Source: Nocardia wallacei
GTDB lineage: Bacteria > Actinomycetota > Actinomycetes > Mycobacteriales > Mycobacteriaceae
Length of the DNA: 64,000 bases
Direction: 5' to 3'
NCBI RefSeq assembly: GCF_014466955.1
Contig: NZ_AP023396.1
Location: forward strand, 5,704,001 to 5,768,000
The notes below the pieces were generated by a model. That model ran no database searches and was not told the DNA's origin. It was given only the letters and a program-made list of their open reading frames with translations. Shown here in pieces: positions 40,647-48,979 of this stretch. Position 1 is the stretch's first letter; every line of letters starts with the position of its first letter. Position numbers and translations under genes: made by a program.

Positions 40647-41570
40647 ATGAAAAGCCTTGCACTACAGGGTGTTTCCGGCGTTCCCCGCGTCGCATCGACG
40701 GCGCTCGCCCCTGCCGCGTGGGGGACGACCTACATCGTGACCACCGAACTGCTGCCGCCGGGCCATCCGCTGTTCGCGGCGCTGCTCCGGGCGCTGCCCG
40801 CGGGTCTGATCGTGCTGCTGTTCACCCGGGCCCTGCCGAAGGGCGTGTGGTGGGCGAAGGCCGCGGTGCTCGGAGTGTTGAACATCGGCCTGCTCAACGC
40901 GCTGTTGTTCATGGCGGCCGAACGTCTGCCCGGCGGCGTGGCCGCAACGCTGGCAGCCGCACAACCGCTGATCGTGGCCTTGCTGGCCGTCCCCGTGCTG
41001 CGCGAGCGCCTGACCGTCCGGCGGCTCGCCTGGGGAGTGACCGGGGTGATCGGCGTCGGACTGGTGGTGATCGGCCCGGACGCGACGTTGAATCCGATCG
41101 GAGTCGCGGCGGGTCTGGGCAGCGCGGCGTCGATGGCTCTCGGGCTGACCCTGACCAAGCGGTGGGGGCGGCCCGCCGACACCACGCCGACCGCCTTCGT
41201 GGGGTGGCAGCTCACCGCGGCGGGTGTATTTCTGCTGCCGGTCACCTACCTCGTCGAGGGCACACCTCCGGCGATCGACGCCCCGGCTGCCCTCGGGTAC
41301 CTGTGGCTTGGCCTGGTCGGCGGTCTGGTCGCCTATGTGCTGTGGTTCCGTGGCATCGCCCTCCTGCCGGTGGCCTCCGTCGCGGTACTCGTACTGCTCT
41401 CGCCGCTGGTCGCGGCGGTTCTCGGTGCCGCGGTCCTGGGCGAGACACTCGGACTGGTCCAGCTGGCGGGGTTCGGGCTCGCGCTCGCCGCGATCGTCGC
41501 GGGGCAGCTGCCGACGCCGGGCCGCCTGCCGGTCGCGACGACGCCCGCACTGGAACGAGCCGTTCGATGA
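40647..41570 (+). CDS. EamA (DMT) family transporter
   Basis: 307 aa with ten predicted transmembrane segments in two EamA repeats. GLLNALLFMAAERLPGGVAA and GGLVAYVLWFRGIALLPVAS are the matching halves. These carriers usually export amino acids, metabolites or small toxic compounds (RhaT/YdcZ-like). It is the first gene of a three-gene operon with 4-nt overlaps, divergent from lysR. Confidence 0.9.
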   Translation: MKSLALQGVSGVPRVASTALAPAAWGTTYIVTTELLPPGHPLFAALLRALPAGLIVLLFTRALPKGVWWAKAAVLGVLNIGLLNALLFMAAERLPGGVAATLAAAQPLIVALLAVPVLRERLTVRRLAWGVTGVIGVGLVVIGPDATLNPIGVAAGLGSAASMALGLTLTKRWGRPADTTPTAFVGWQLTAAGVFLLPVTYLVEGTPPAIDAPAALGYLWLGLVGGLVAYVLWFRGIALLPVASVAVLVLLSPLVAAVLGAAVLGETLGLVQLAGFGLALAAIVAGQLPTPGRLPVATTPALERAVR

Positions 41571-42433
41571 CAGCGGACAGAGTCTTTCTGGTCCTCGGCG
41601 CGACGGGGAACCAGGGCGGCGCGGTCGCCCGCGCGCTGCTCGGCAACGGGCGGCGGGTCCGCGCTTTCGTCCGCGATCCGCATACCGCGGCGGCGGCCGA
41701 ACTCGCGAGGCTGGGTGCGGAGCTTGTCACCGGAGATCTCGACCGGGCGCGGTCGCTGCGTGCAGCCGCCCGCCGTGTGCACGGAATATTCAGTGTGCAG
41801 GCCGTCGATCCGGCCGATCCGCGTCCGGAAACCGAAGTGCGGCAAGGCAAGAGCGTTATCGACGCCGCGGTCGCCGAGGGGGTGGGGCATGTGATTTACA
41901 GCTCGATCGCCGCATACCGTTCCGGCGTCCCACATTTCGACACCAAGACAGTCATCGAACAGTACCTCGACACCGCAGGGCTGCCCGCGACCGTAGTCCG
42001 GCCGGTGTTCTTCATGGAGAACTGGAGATACCTGCTGGCGAAACCGGACAACGGCGTCCGTGTCGGCACGGTGCCACTGGACCCGGACACGCGACTTCAG
42101 ATGGTCGCCGCCACCGACATCGGGCGTATCGTCGCAGACGCGTTCGAGCGGCCGGGAGAGTACATCGGCGAGAAGCTCGAAATAGCCGGTGACGAACTGA
42201 CGGTGCGGCAGATCGCCGCGGCGTGCACCGAAGCGGACGGTGTGCCCACCCGGGTAGAGCGCCCGGACCGCTTGCCTCCCGCGGTGGCGGACATGTTCGC
42301 GTGGTTGGACGAGCACGGCTACCGGACCGACATCACAGCACTCCGCCGTCGCTTCCCACAGCTGCTGACGTTCGAGACATGGTTGCGGACCGAGGCGCGG
42401 CCTGCCCCGGCTCGGACAGGAACCGCGTCGTGA
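41567..42433 (+). CDS. NmrA/SDR-a family NAD(P)-binding protein
   Basis: 288 aa. Rossmann site FLVLGATGNQGGAVARALL. The atypical-SDR segment HFDTKTVIEQYL carries a Lys where classical SDRs have YxxxK. It is NmrA-like, either a quinone/NADPH sensor or a reductase. Coupled by ATGA to the transporter gene upstream and by GTGA to the beta-propeller gene downstream. Confidence 0.88.
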   Translation: MTADRVFLVLGATGNQGGAVARALLGNGRRVRAFVRDPHTAAAAELARLGAELVTGDLDRARSLRAAARRVHGIFSVQAVDPADPRPETEVRQGKSVIDAAVAEGVGHVIYSSIAAYRSGVPHFDTKTVIEQYLDTAGLPATVVRPVFFMENWRYLLAKPDNGVRVGTVPLDPDTRLQMVAATDIGRIVADAFERPGEYIGEKLEIAGDELTVRQIAAACTEADGVPTRVERPDRLPPAVADMFAWLDEHGYRTDITALRRRFPQLLTFETWLRTEARPAPARTGTAS

Positions 42434-43356
42434 AGGCCCGTTTCGTCGTCTCCATCGTTCTCGTCGTGCTCGGCGTGGGGATACCGGCGCCCGCGCCGAC
42501 GGCAGCCGCGGATACCTTGCCGACCGTCATCGAGCTGCCCGCGGGTTTCCGGCCCGAAGGGATCGCGATCGGAAAGCTGCCCGAAGCATTCGTCGGTTCG
42601 ATGGCCGACGGCAGCGTCTACCGTGTCGACCTGACCACGGGGCGCGGCGCGATCCTGAGCCGCGGGCCCGGCACACCCGCGCTCGGTCTCGGACTGGACG
42701 ATCGCGGGCGGTTGTTCGTCGCCGGCGGTCCCGCGGGCGACGCTCGCATCGTGGACACCCGCACCGGCACCGTGCTGGCGACCTACCAACTCGGTACGCC
42801 CCCGGAGACATTCGTCAACGATGTCGCGTTCACCTCGACCGGCGCATGGTTCACCGACTCCCGCTCACCGGTGCTGTATCACCTGCCTCTCGACACCGAC
42901 GGCACGCTACCCGCTCCCACGGCCGTGGAACGAATCCGACTGACGGGCGACATCGCTTACGCCCCAGACGAATTCAACGCCAACGGCATCGTGGCCGCCC
43001 CGGCGGGTACCGGGCTGATCATCGTACAGTCCGCGACCGGCCGACTGTTCCACGTCGACCCCGAGACCGGCACCACACACGGAATCGATCTCGGCTCCGA
43101 ATCGGTACCCGACGGAGACGGCCTGCTCATCACCGGCGACACCCTCTACGTCGTCCAGAACCGATTCGACACCATCGCCGAAATCGCCCTCCACCGTGGC
43201 GGCCTCACCGGCACCCTGCTCCGGCGACTCACCGACCCACACCTCGAACAGCCCTCGACAATCGCCGCCCACGCCGGACGGTTCTATCTCCCGAACACCC
43301 GCTTCGCCACATCCCCGGCACCCACGACTCCCTACACCGTGGCCGTCCTCGACTGA
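42430..43356 (+). CDS. Secreted SMP-30/gluconolactonase-like beta-propeller protein
   Basis: 308 aa from the GTG 42430. A signal peptide (FVVSIVLVVLGVGIPAPAPT, cleavage near TAAA) precedes a six-bladed-propeller pattern of the SMP-30/LRE type: PEGIAIG, GLGLDDRGRLFVAG, NDVAFTSTGAWFTDS, NGIVAAPAGTGLIIV. The Asn/Asp metal positions (FVNDV, FNANGI) are present. It may be a periplasmic lactonase or a sensor of the same substrate the operon handles. Confidence 0.82.
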   Translation: MKARFVVSIVLVVLGVGIPAPAPTAAADTLPTVIELPAGFRPEGIAIGKLPEAFVGSMADGSVYRVDLTTGRGAILSRGPGTPALGLGLDDRGRLFVAGGPAGDARIVDTRTGTVLATYQLGTPPETFVNDVAFTSTGAWFTDSRSPVLYHLPLDTDGTLPAPTAVERIRLTGDIAYAPDEFNANGIVAAPAGTGLIIVQSATGRLFHVDPETGTTHGIDLGSESVPDGDGLLITGDTLYVVQNRFDTIAEIALHRGGLTGTLLRRLTDPHLEQPSTIAAHAGRFYLPNTRFATSPAPTTPYTVAVLD

Positions 43357-43705
43357 CTCAACGCTTTCCACACGCTCACAATCCTCGATGACTCGCTGAC
43401 GGCGGCGGGCGAAGTCGGCCTGACGGGCGCGAATCATGGCGTCGACCATGGTTTGCGCGCTCCCGTCCGGGCGAATATCGGGGAGGGGTGGCCGGATCGG
43501 TGGCCTCCTCCGAGGGCATCATTCGGCTTGGCCCAGTCGTCGGCGGCGCTGGGGAGCCGTTCCCGGTTGCGCAGCAGATCTGCCGGGCAGGACTCCAAGT
43601 CCGGTAGGTAGGAGACGTCGGTGGAGAAGTGCGCGCGGCCGGCGCAGCGGAACCGGGCCGGGCCGAGCGCCAACCCGAGGCCGCACCTCGAATACGAGGC
43701 CGTTG
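43357..43705 (-). other. Intergenic region with a possible decayed minus-strand frame
   Basis: About 350 bp. On the minus strand a short stretch (about 43470-43640) reads like real protein, for example HFSTDVSYLPDLESCPADLL, with high GC3. It has no start, no ribosome-binding site and no continuous family match. It may be the end of a decayed gene. Confidence 0.3.
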
Positions 43706-44098
43706 TCAGGGTGGGTAGCAGTCGTAGCTTTCCTGCCGCAGGACCCGGCCGGTGTCGTCGTAGGTGAGAAACAGCGCCACCTCGGCGTGGAGGAGGCTGC
43801 CCGCGCGGTGGCCTGCGACGTGCTGTGCGAGGACGCCGGTCCATCGCAGTCGCACGGCGACACGGTGTGCCTGGCTGATCATGTCCCGGATGTCGTATCG
43901 CTGCGACGCGAACAGTCGCCTTCCGGCCAGAGATGCCTCGAGCAGCGCTGCCAGGTCGCGGGTCCGGCCCGCCGGGACGACGCGGCTGGGGTGTTCGATG
44001 TGGGTCGCCGCCGGATGGAAGAAGGGTCGCAGCTGGTCTCCCGCGACGCCGCCTTCGAGAGCGGCGAGCAGCGCACGGGCCTTGTCCTCGAAACCCAT
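43706..44098 (-). CDS. SnoaL-like (NTF2-fold) protein
   Basis: 130 aa from the ATG 44098, which lies inside the shared palindrome. An alpha+beta cone-fold pattern (FFHPAATHIEHPSRV, then HAEVALFLTYDDTGRVLRQESY) matches SnoaL-like polyketide cyclase/nuclear-transport-factor-2 relatives. No ribosome-binding site is possible in the 36-nt gap to the divergent marR gene, so translation is probably leaderless. It is likely the target of the MarR protein. Ligand or substrate unknown. Confidence 0.78.
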   Translation of the reverse strand: MGFEDKARALLAALEGGVAGDQLRPFFHPAATHIEHPSRVVPAGRTRDLAALLEASLAGRRLFASQRYDIRDMISQAHRVAVRLRWTGVLAQHVAGHRAGSLLHAEVALFLTYDDTGRVLRQESYDCYPP

Positions 44099-44140
44099 GT
44101 ACACAACCATAGTTGTGCAACTATGGTTGTGTACATGGGT
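44093..44140. promoter_or_regulatory. 48-bp perfect palindrome covering both divergent start codons
   Basis: Two perfectly complementary 23-nt arms (44093-44115 and 44118-44140) are separated by TG. Each arm contains the half-operator-like ACAACCATAGTTG or its complement. The palindrome includes the ATG codons of both the SnoaL-like gene and marR. A MarR dimer, or two, bound here would block both genes at once. Confidence 0.85.
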
Positions 44141-44623
44141 GAGGTGACTCTGGAGAACTTGGACATCGCGACCCTTGCGATGCTGACCGGTGAGGCTGCA
44201 CGCGCTCGTATGACCGCACGGATCAGGGCGCTGGGGTTTTCGGGTATCCGCTCCGCGCACGGGTACGTTTTCCAGCACCTGATCGACCGCGCTCCGACGG
44301 TCGGAGAACTCGCCGAGCAGCTCGGCGTGACTCAGCAGAGAGCATCGAAACTGGTCAGTGAACTCGAATCCCTCGGTTACGTCCGCCGCCACGGTGATCC
44401 GGCCGATTCGCGGGTCCGCCGCATCGCGCTCACCGAGCGCGGTACCGACTGCGTCGCGGCCGCACGCCGGCTCCGCGCGCAATGGCACGCGGCGCTGGCC
44501 CGGCGGCTCGGGACGAGCGCGATGACCGCGCTCACCACCGGTCTGGCCGCATTCGCCGACCAGCTCGGCATCGAGGAGCCGGTGCGTGAGCGGCGGGTGG
44601 CGCTGCCACCACACGAACGGTGA
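44135..44623 (+). CDS. MarR family transcriptional regulator
   Basis: 162 aa from the ATG 44135; an in-frame ATG at 44123, also in the palindrome, is possible. The winged helix is typical: PTVGELAEQLGVTQQRASKL then YVRRHGDPADSRVRRIALTERG. It is divergent from a SnoaL-like gene with both starts buried in a 48-bp palindrome, so autoregulation and control of that gene are very likely. Effector unknown. Confidence 0.93.
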   Translation: MGEVTLENLDIATLAMLTGEAARARMTARIRALGFSGIRSAHGYVFQHLIDRAPTVGELAEQLGVTQQRASKLVSELESLGYVRRHGDPADSRVRRIALTERGTDCVAAARRLRAQWHAALARRLGTSAMTALTTGLAAFADQLGIEEPVRERRVALPPHER

Positions 44624-44657
44624 CGCCGTTACCGGCAGGCACAGCAGGAGCGGGGCG

Positions 44658-45173
44658 ATGACGCGATTCGGCTTGGGACGCAACGGCGCATGGTCGGCGC
44701 TGGCCGCAGGCGTCGCCACGCTCGGTGTCCTCGAGACCGCTGTGCTGCATTTTCTCGCGCGCGCGTATCTGCCCGCAGCGGCCGCGGTCACGGTCGACAC
44801 GGTCGCGGTGGCCGTCACGCTGCTGGCGATCCTCGCCTTCGCTTCACCCCTGTGGGGATCGTTTCGCCTGGACTCCACCGCATTGCGGCTGCGTTTCGGC
44901 TGGCTCGCCTCGGTCCGTATCCCGCTGCCGGACATCGATACGATCCGCCCTGCCACAGCCGGCCTGCGTCACCCGGTCACGCTCGGCCTCGATTACGACC
45001 AGCGATCCGGGCTGCTGAGCGTGGTGCGCTCCCCGTCGTCCCCGCTCGTACGCATCGAGTTGACGACTCCGATCCGCGCCCGCACCCAAGGCTGGAAACA
45101 TGTCCGAGTGCGCACCGTTCTCGCCACCATCGACGACCCGGACCTGTTGCGGCAGTGCGTGTCCGGCGCCTGA
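44658..45173 (+). CDS. Two-helix membrane protein with PH-like domain
   Basis: 171 aa from the ATG 44658, with AGGAGCGG upstream. Two transmembrane segments (about 13-33 and 42-62) precede a beta-rich soluble domain (RLRFGWLASVRIPLPDIDTI) like bacterial PH-type domains that follow two helices. It lies 34 nt after marR on the same strand. Function unknown. Confidence 0.7.
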   Translation: MTRFGLGRNGAWSALAAGVATLGVLETAVLHFLARAYLPAAAAVTVDTVAVAVTLLAILAFASPLWGSFRLDSTALRLRFGWLASVRIPLPDIDTIRPATAGLRHPVTLGLDYDQRSGLLSVVRSPSSPLVRIELTTPIRARTQGWKHVRVRTVLATIDDPDLLRQCVSGA

Positions 45174-45492
45174 TAGCCCGGCTCGTTTCACTGCTGGGCG
45201 GTGCTATTCGCCAGCTGCGCTATCCGCTGTCAGATCACAGCGCTGATGCGGAACGAGCCGGCGCTGGGTCGTGTCCCGCACCGTCTCCTTGCGGCCGAGA
45301 TGGCGTCTGCACCAGGGGAACACCCTGGCCACCGTGGTGGCCGGACACGCGCTGGCACGGCGGCGCTGGCCGCTGGGGTACGATCAAGATCATGGCGTGA
45401 CGTCGAATTCGACCACATCCGGTGAGCTACGGCACCGTTCGAGCCAACCCGCTCCGGTGCTGCTCTGTCGACTATCCGCCATGGAGAATGTC

Positions 45493-46242
45493 ATGACCGA
45501 CGAACAATTCTGCGACATGGTCGCCGCACACCTGGCCGCCCTGCCCACCGTGGAAGCGGTCACACTCGGCGGCTCCCGCGCCATCGGCACCCACACCCCC
45601 GACAGCGACTGGGATTTCGCCATCTACTACCGTGGCCGCTTCTCTCCTGACCGACTGCGTGAGATCGGTTGGCCCGGAACGGTTTCCGAGATCGGCGCAT
45701 GGGGTGGTGGGGTGTTCAACGGCGGTGCCTGGCTCACCATCGACGGCCGGGCCGCCGACATCCACTATCGCGATCTCGACGTCGTCGAACACGAAATCGC
45801 CGAGGCACGCCGAGGCCGGTTCCATTGGGAGCCACTGATGTTCCACCTGGCCGGGATTCCCAGCTATCTGCTGATCGCGGAACTGGCCCTCAACAAAGTC
45901 TTGCACGGACAACTCCCACGACCGCAGTATCCCCAAGCCCTGCGCATCGCCGCACCGCCGATCTGGCGCGACAAAGCAGAACTGACACTGCGCTATGCCC
46001 GCACCGCCTACGCCGCGCGCGGCCAGGTCACCGAATTCGCGGGCGCACTCGCCACCGCGGGCATGCAGACCGCGCACGCTGTACTCGCCGCACGTGGCGA
46101 ATGGGTCACCAACGAGAAACGGCTCCTACACCGAGCGGGGCTACGCGAACTCGACGACATCATCGCCGGACTCCGTCCCGAACGAGCGACCCTCGACCAG
46201 GCGCTCTCCCGCACGCAAATTCTGCTGCGCTCAGCGGAATAG
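45493..46242 (+). CDS. Nucleotidyltransferase-like protein
   Basis: 249 aa from the ATG 45493, with GGAG at 45483-45486; an ATG at 45481 is an alternative. The active-site pattern GGSRAIGTHTPDSDWDF (residues 26-42) matches the pol-beta-type GSx(n)SDxD motif with D39 and D41 in place, like aminoglycoside or DUF4037-type nucleotidyltransferases. The C-terminal helical domain is not assignable. It may modify a small molecule, RNA or protein. No HEPN partner is adjacent. Confidence 0.8.
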   Translation: MTDEQFCDMVAAHLAALPTVEAVTLGGSRAIGTHTPDSDWDFAIYYRGRFSPDRLREIGWPGTVSEIGAWGGGVFNGGAWLTIDGRAADIHYRDLDVVEHEIAEARRGRFHWEPLMFHLAGIPSYLLIAELALNKVLHGQLPRPQYPQALRIAAPPIWRDKAELTLRYARTAYAARGQVTEFAGALATAGMQTAHAVLAARGEWVTNEKRLLHRAGLRELDDIIAGLRPERATLDQALSRTQILLRSAE

Positions 46243-46681
46243 CAGCGACCTCTCCGTGTCAGGTGTGCGCTGCCGTTCGAACGCCGGTGAGCGTTCAGCG
46301 GTGCGAGGATCCCACCGAAATCCCAGGCGATGAACTGGCGAGCGACCCGGCCGCCTCACCCACGGGGTTCCGCCGGGAGCGGCGAGTGTTCGATTCCGCA
46401 GATCCGCTTGCCAGGTCGTAAGTACGGAAGGTCGCTACAGCCTGCGCAATCCGCAAGAGCTTGCTGGGACCGTTTGCGCCCCAGGCGCATCGAAGAGTGG
46501 TGAAGGAGATGCCTTCAAGCTGGGGAGCCCCTATATCTTCGAAATCTTCGAAGGAACCGGGAGGAGTAAGGACGAGGCCACAATAGACGCATGGAATAAG
46601 GCCCAAACCGCAGTGCCCCAACGCAAATGGTGAAGCGCTGGCGTCGTGGTCACGCAGAAACGCTCACAGGAAGGAACCTGC
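46243..46681. other. Intergenic region, no gene seen
   Basis: About 440 bp with lower GC than its surroundings between about 46430 and 46640. No frame shows coding character or a ribosome-binding site apart from the AGGAAGGA (46668-46675) of the next gene. Confidence 0.5.
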
Positions 46682-47140
46682 GTGGAGGACGATGAGCGTC
46701 GAGTGTGGGAACTCGCAGTGGAGTTGGGGCTACCCGACGCCACCGGGGTCGGTGCCCTCGACGGGGAGGGGATCCATCCGATTGCACTGCTGCTCGAAGA
46801 GAGTGCCCATCGGATCCGTGGAATCAACCGCATCCCCTGCTTTACCGCATTCGGTCCCGTCGTGGAACTCGACGAGTTCGCTCAACGAGCATGGGGGGAA
46901 TCGTACGACCCGGCACGTATTCCCGTCGAATGCCGCCTCAGCGTCTACGTGACTGATACCGAACTGGACGAACTGGCGCGGGCAGTCACGGATGATCTCG
47001 GCCTGGACCATGACGGCAATTCGACAACGGTAGGCCGGAAGGTCGCAGTGAGTCTGAGGCCGATCTCGTTGGAGTTGCACGAAAACCGCTTCTACCAGCA
47101 CCTCGTCGATCAGTACGAAAACCGCCCTGGCGCAGACTGA
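46682..47140 (+). CDS. Hypothetical protein
   Basis: 152 aa from the GTG 46682, with AGGAAGGA 6 nt upstream. Acidic, soluble, no signal or membrane segment, with a Trp-rich start (RRVWELAVELGLPD). Base composition is slightly AT-richer than the neighbours. I do not recognise the family. Its closeness to the secretion-related unit and decayed gene at 47.5-51 kb makes an immunity or regulatory role thinkable, without evidence. Confidence 0.65.
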   Translation: MEDDERRVWELAVELGLPDATGVGALDGEGIHPIALLLEESAHRIRGINRIPCFTAFGPVVELDEFAQRAWGESYDPARIPVECRLSVYVTDTELDELARAVTDDLGLDHDGNSTTVGRKVAVSLRPISLELHENRFYQHLVDQYENRPGAD

Positions 47141-47523
47141 TACAGCCGCCAATTCGATCGGAACTCTGACGGTGCGGTCATCCGTCGGTACGCAGCAATC
47201 GTGACAGGCTCTCCCCCGCACGTGCAGCCGACCTGAGGTCGTGCCGACGCTGGACCAGCTTGACCGGTCCAGCAAGACGGCCGCAGCTGCGCGACCCGCT
47301 CGCAGAGCAGGTCATTATTCGGATAGCGTTTCTCTCATGAGCAGGCGTCAATCGGCGTGGTCGTGGAGGCTGAGCACCCATGGTTGATTCGTCCCTCATC
47401 GAGCAACTCACCACGTTGGAGGACTGACAACGCTGGCACTGACCGCCAACAGTGCAGCCGCGCAAGCAAATTCGGGGACCTTCGGCCCTATACCGAGACA
47501 GTTCCGGCCGAAAGGATCTTCTA
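47141..47523. other. Intergenic region, no gene seen
   Basis: About 380 bp of mixed composition upstream of a decayed glycine-zipper gene. Short minus-strand frames end in coding-like text near 47180 but have no start. I see no RNA gene. Confidence 0.4.
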
Positions 47524-47830
47524 ATGCTGAAGTACGTCGTCGGCGCAATCGCCGCCATGGTCCTACTCCTCGGCTTCGGCCCCACAACGGCAACAGCGCA
47601 GCCTGTCCCGTCGTCCTCACGCAGACCGCGACGGAGGTATCCATGCCTCCGGGAGACACCGTGGAGGTGCGGACCGGCCTAGGGCCGGGATCGGAGCCGT
47701 CCTCGGCGGGCTCGCGGGTCTACCCTTCTTCGTCCTCGGAGCAGTCCCCGGCGCGGTAATCGGAGCGTTGATCGGCGCTGGCATCGGGGCGGCGTCCTGG
47801 TACATCGCAAACGCATATGTCGGCGGCTGA
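47524..47830 (+). pseudogene. Frameshifted secreted glycine-zipper protein
   Basis: The ATG 47524 opens a clean signal peptide (MLKYVVGAIAAMVLLLGFGP, cleavage after TATAQ). The frame is then lost. A second frame reads a beta-type segment (CPVVLTQTATEVSMPPGDTV), and a third reads a glycine zipper (GAVPGAVIGALIGAGIGAAS) ending at TGA 47830. Together they rebuild a shorter homologue of the gene at 12896-13438. Two shifts are needed, one near 47600 and one near 47680. Decay is the simplest reading; sequencing error or programmed shifting cannot be excluded. Confidence 0.75.
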
Positions 47831-48109
47831 CGACATGGATGGACTATGAAGTCCTTTATCGAAGTACGGACTGAGCTCAGCCCGAGTCGCCGAGACGCCC
47901 CTACGGCGCAACTTAATCTCCACCATCGCCCACGAACGGCGGTCCAACAGCGCGAGTACTGGAGCACGACTTTGGCTGGATCCGTCGCGGCAGCGGGCCC
48001 GCTCCGGCCACCCTCACTACGGGAACCACGATCTCGCGCCTCTCCACGCACGACGGCGGACATGAAGTTGCACGATCTGAATTCCATTCAGCCTGGGGCG
48101 GTTTCGTGG

Positions 48110-48979
48110 TCAACCAGTCAGGTCACCTCGCCGCATTCGCTCAATCACGGCATCCGACGTCAGTTCATCCCGGGCTTCCGGGTGTTGCCAGTAGAAGTGG
48201 ATCAGGTGGTAGACGAGCGCCGAGTCGATATCGAACTCCAGGGTGTAGATCTCGAGCACCCCTGCGCTCTTGCGTTTCCGCGCCCACCGATCCGGCTTGT
48301 CGATGGTTATCGAGTTCGGTCGTGCGGGCAGTCTGATCGTTGCGAATCGAGGTTGCGGCACGGCAGCCACCTCGATGACATTCTTCCATTCGACGATCTG
48401 CCGCATGTGGCCGTCGCCGAGTTCGATTCCGGACGGGGTCAGTATGATTCGTTTACCGTTCTTGGCCGCAGTGAGCGTCCTGGCGAGCAGCCAGACGAAC
48501 AGTGCGGAGGCCAACAGCAACGCCAATGCGCCCAGATAGCCGCGAACGGCCTGTCCCGATGTCGAATAGTCCTCGAACAGGCGGATCACGACCTGAGGGA
48601 TCGCGAACACTAGTCCCGCGACCAACCACGCCGTGGTGATCAGCGGAAACCAGCGCCATGCCGGCACGATGAGACCGGTATCGCCGGTCCTGGATTGTCC
48701 CGTCAGTGCGGCGGAGGTTCGGCGTGTGCGAACGATGCGGACGGGAATCAGGGCGGTGGCCACCAGAAACAACGTGGCGGCGATGCCGAAGAGTGCCTGT
48801 TGTCCGTTACCGCTCACGATCGCGGCGAGCGTCATCACCAGAGCGATCAGCGTGAACAGGATGAGGATAGGGAGCGTTGCGAAAACTATGACCCGGCGGC
48901 GACTTTCCGGTCCGAAACCGTCTGGCCACGGAAGTGGCGATGACTGATCGATGCGGGACTCGCCTGGGGGCATTGTCAT
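48110..48979 (-). CDS. Four-helix membrane protein, candidate immunity protein
   Basis: 289 aa. Four transmembrane segments lie in the first 185 residues (VFATLPILILFTLIALVMTL, IAATLFLVATALIPV, TTAWLVAGLVFAIPQVVI, GALALLLASALFVWLLA). A soluble C-terminal domain of PH-like beta pattern follows. The start shares one base with the stop of the WxG/glycine-zipper protein upstream, so the two are co-translated. Position and topology suit an immunity protein protecting the inner membrane. I do not recognise a named family. Confidence 0.72.
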   Translation of the reverse strand: MTMPPGESRIDQSSPLPWPDGFGPESRRRVIVFATLPILILFTLIALVMTLAAIVSGNGQQALFGIAATLFLVATALIPVRIVRTRRTSAALTGQSRTGDTGLIVPAWRWFPLITTAWLVAGLVFAIPQVVIRLFEDYSTSGQAVRGYLGALALLLASALFVWLLARTLTAAKNGKRIILTPSGIELGDGHMRQIVEWKNVIEVAAVPQPRFATIRLPARPNSITIDKPDRWARKRKSAGVLEIYTLEFDIDSALVYHLIHFYWQHPEARDELTSDAVIERMRRGDLTG

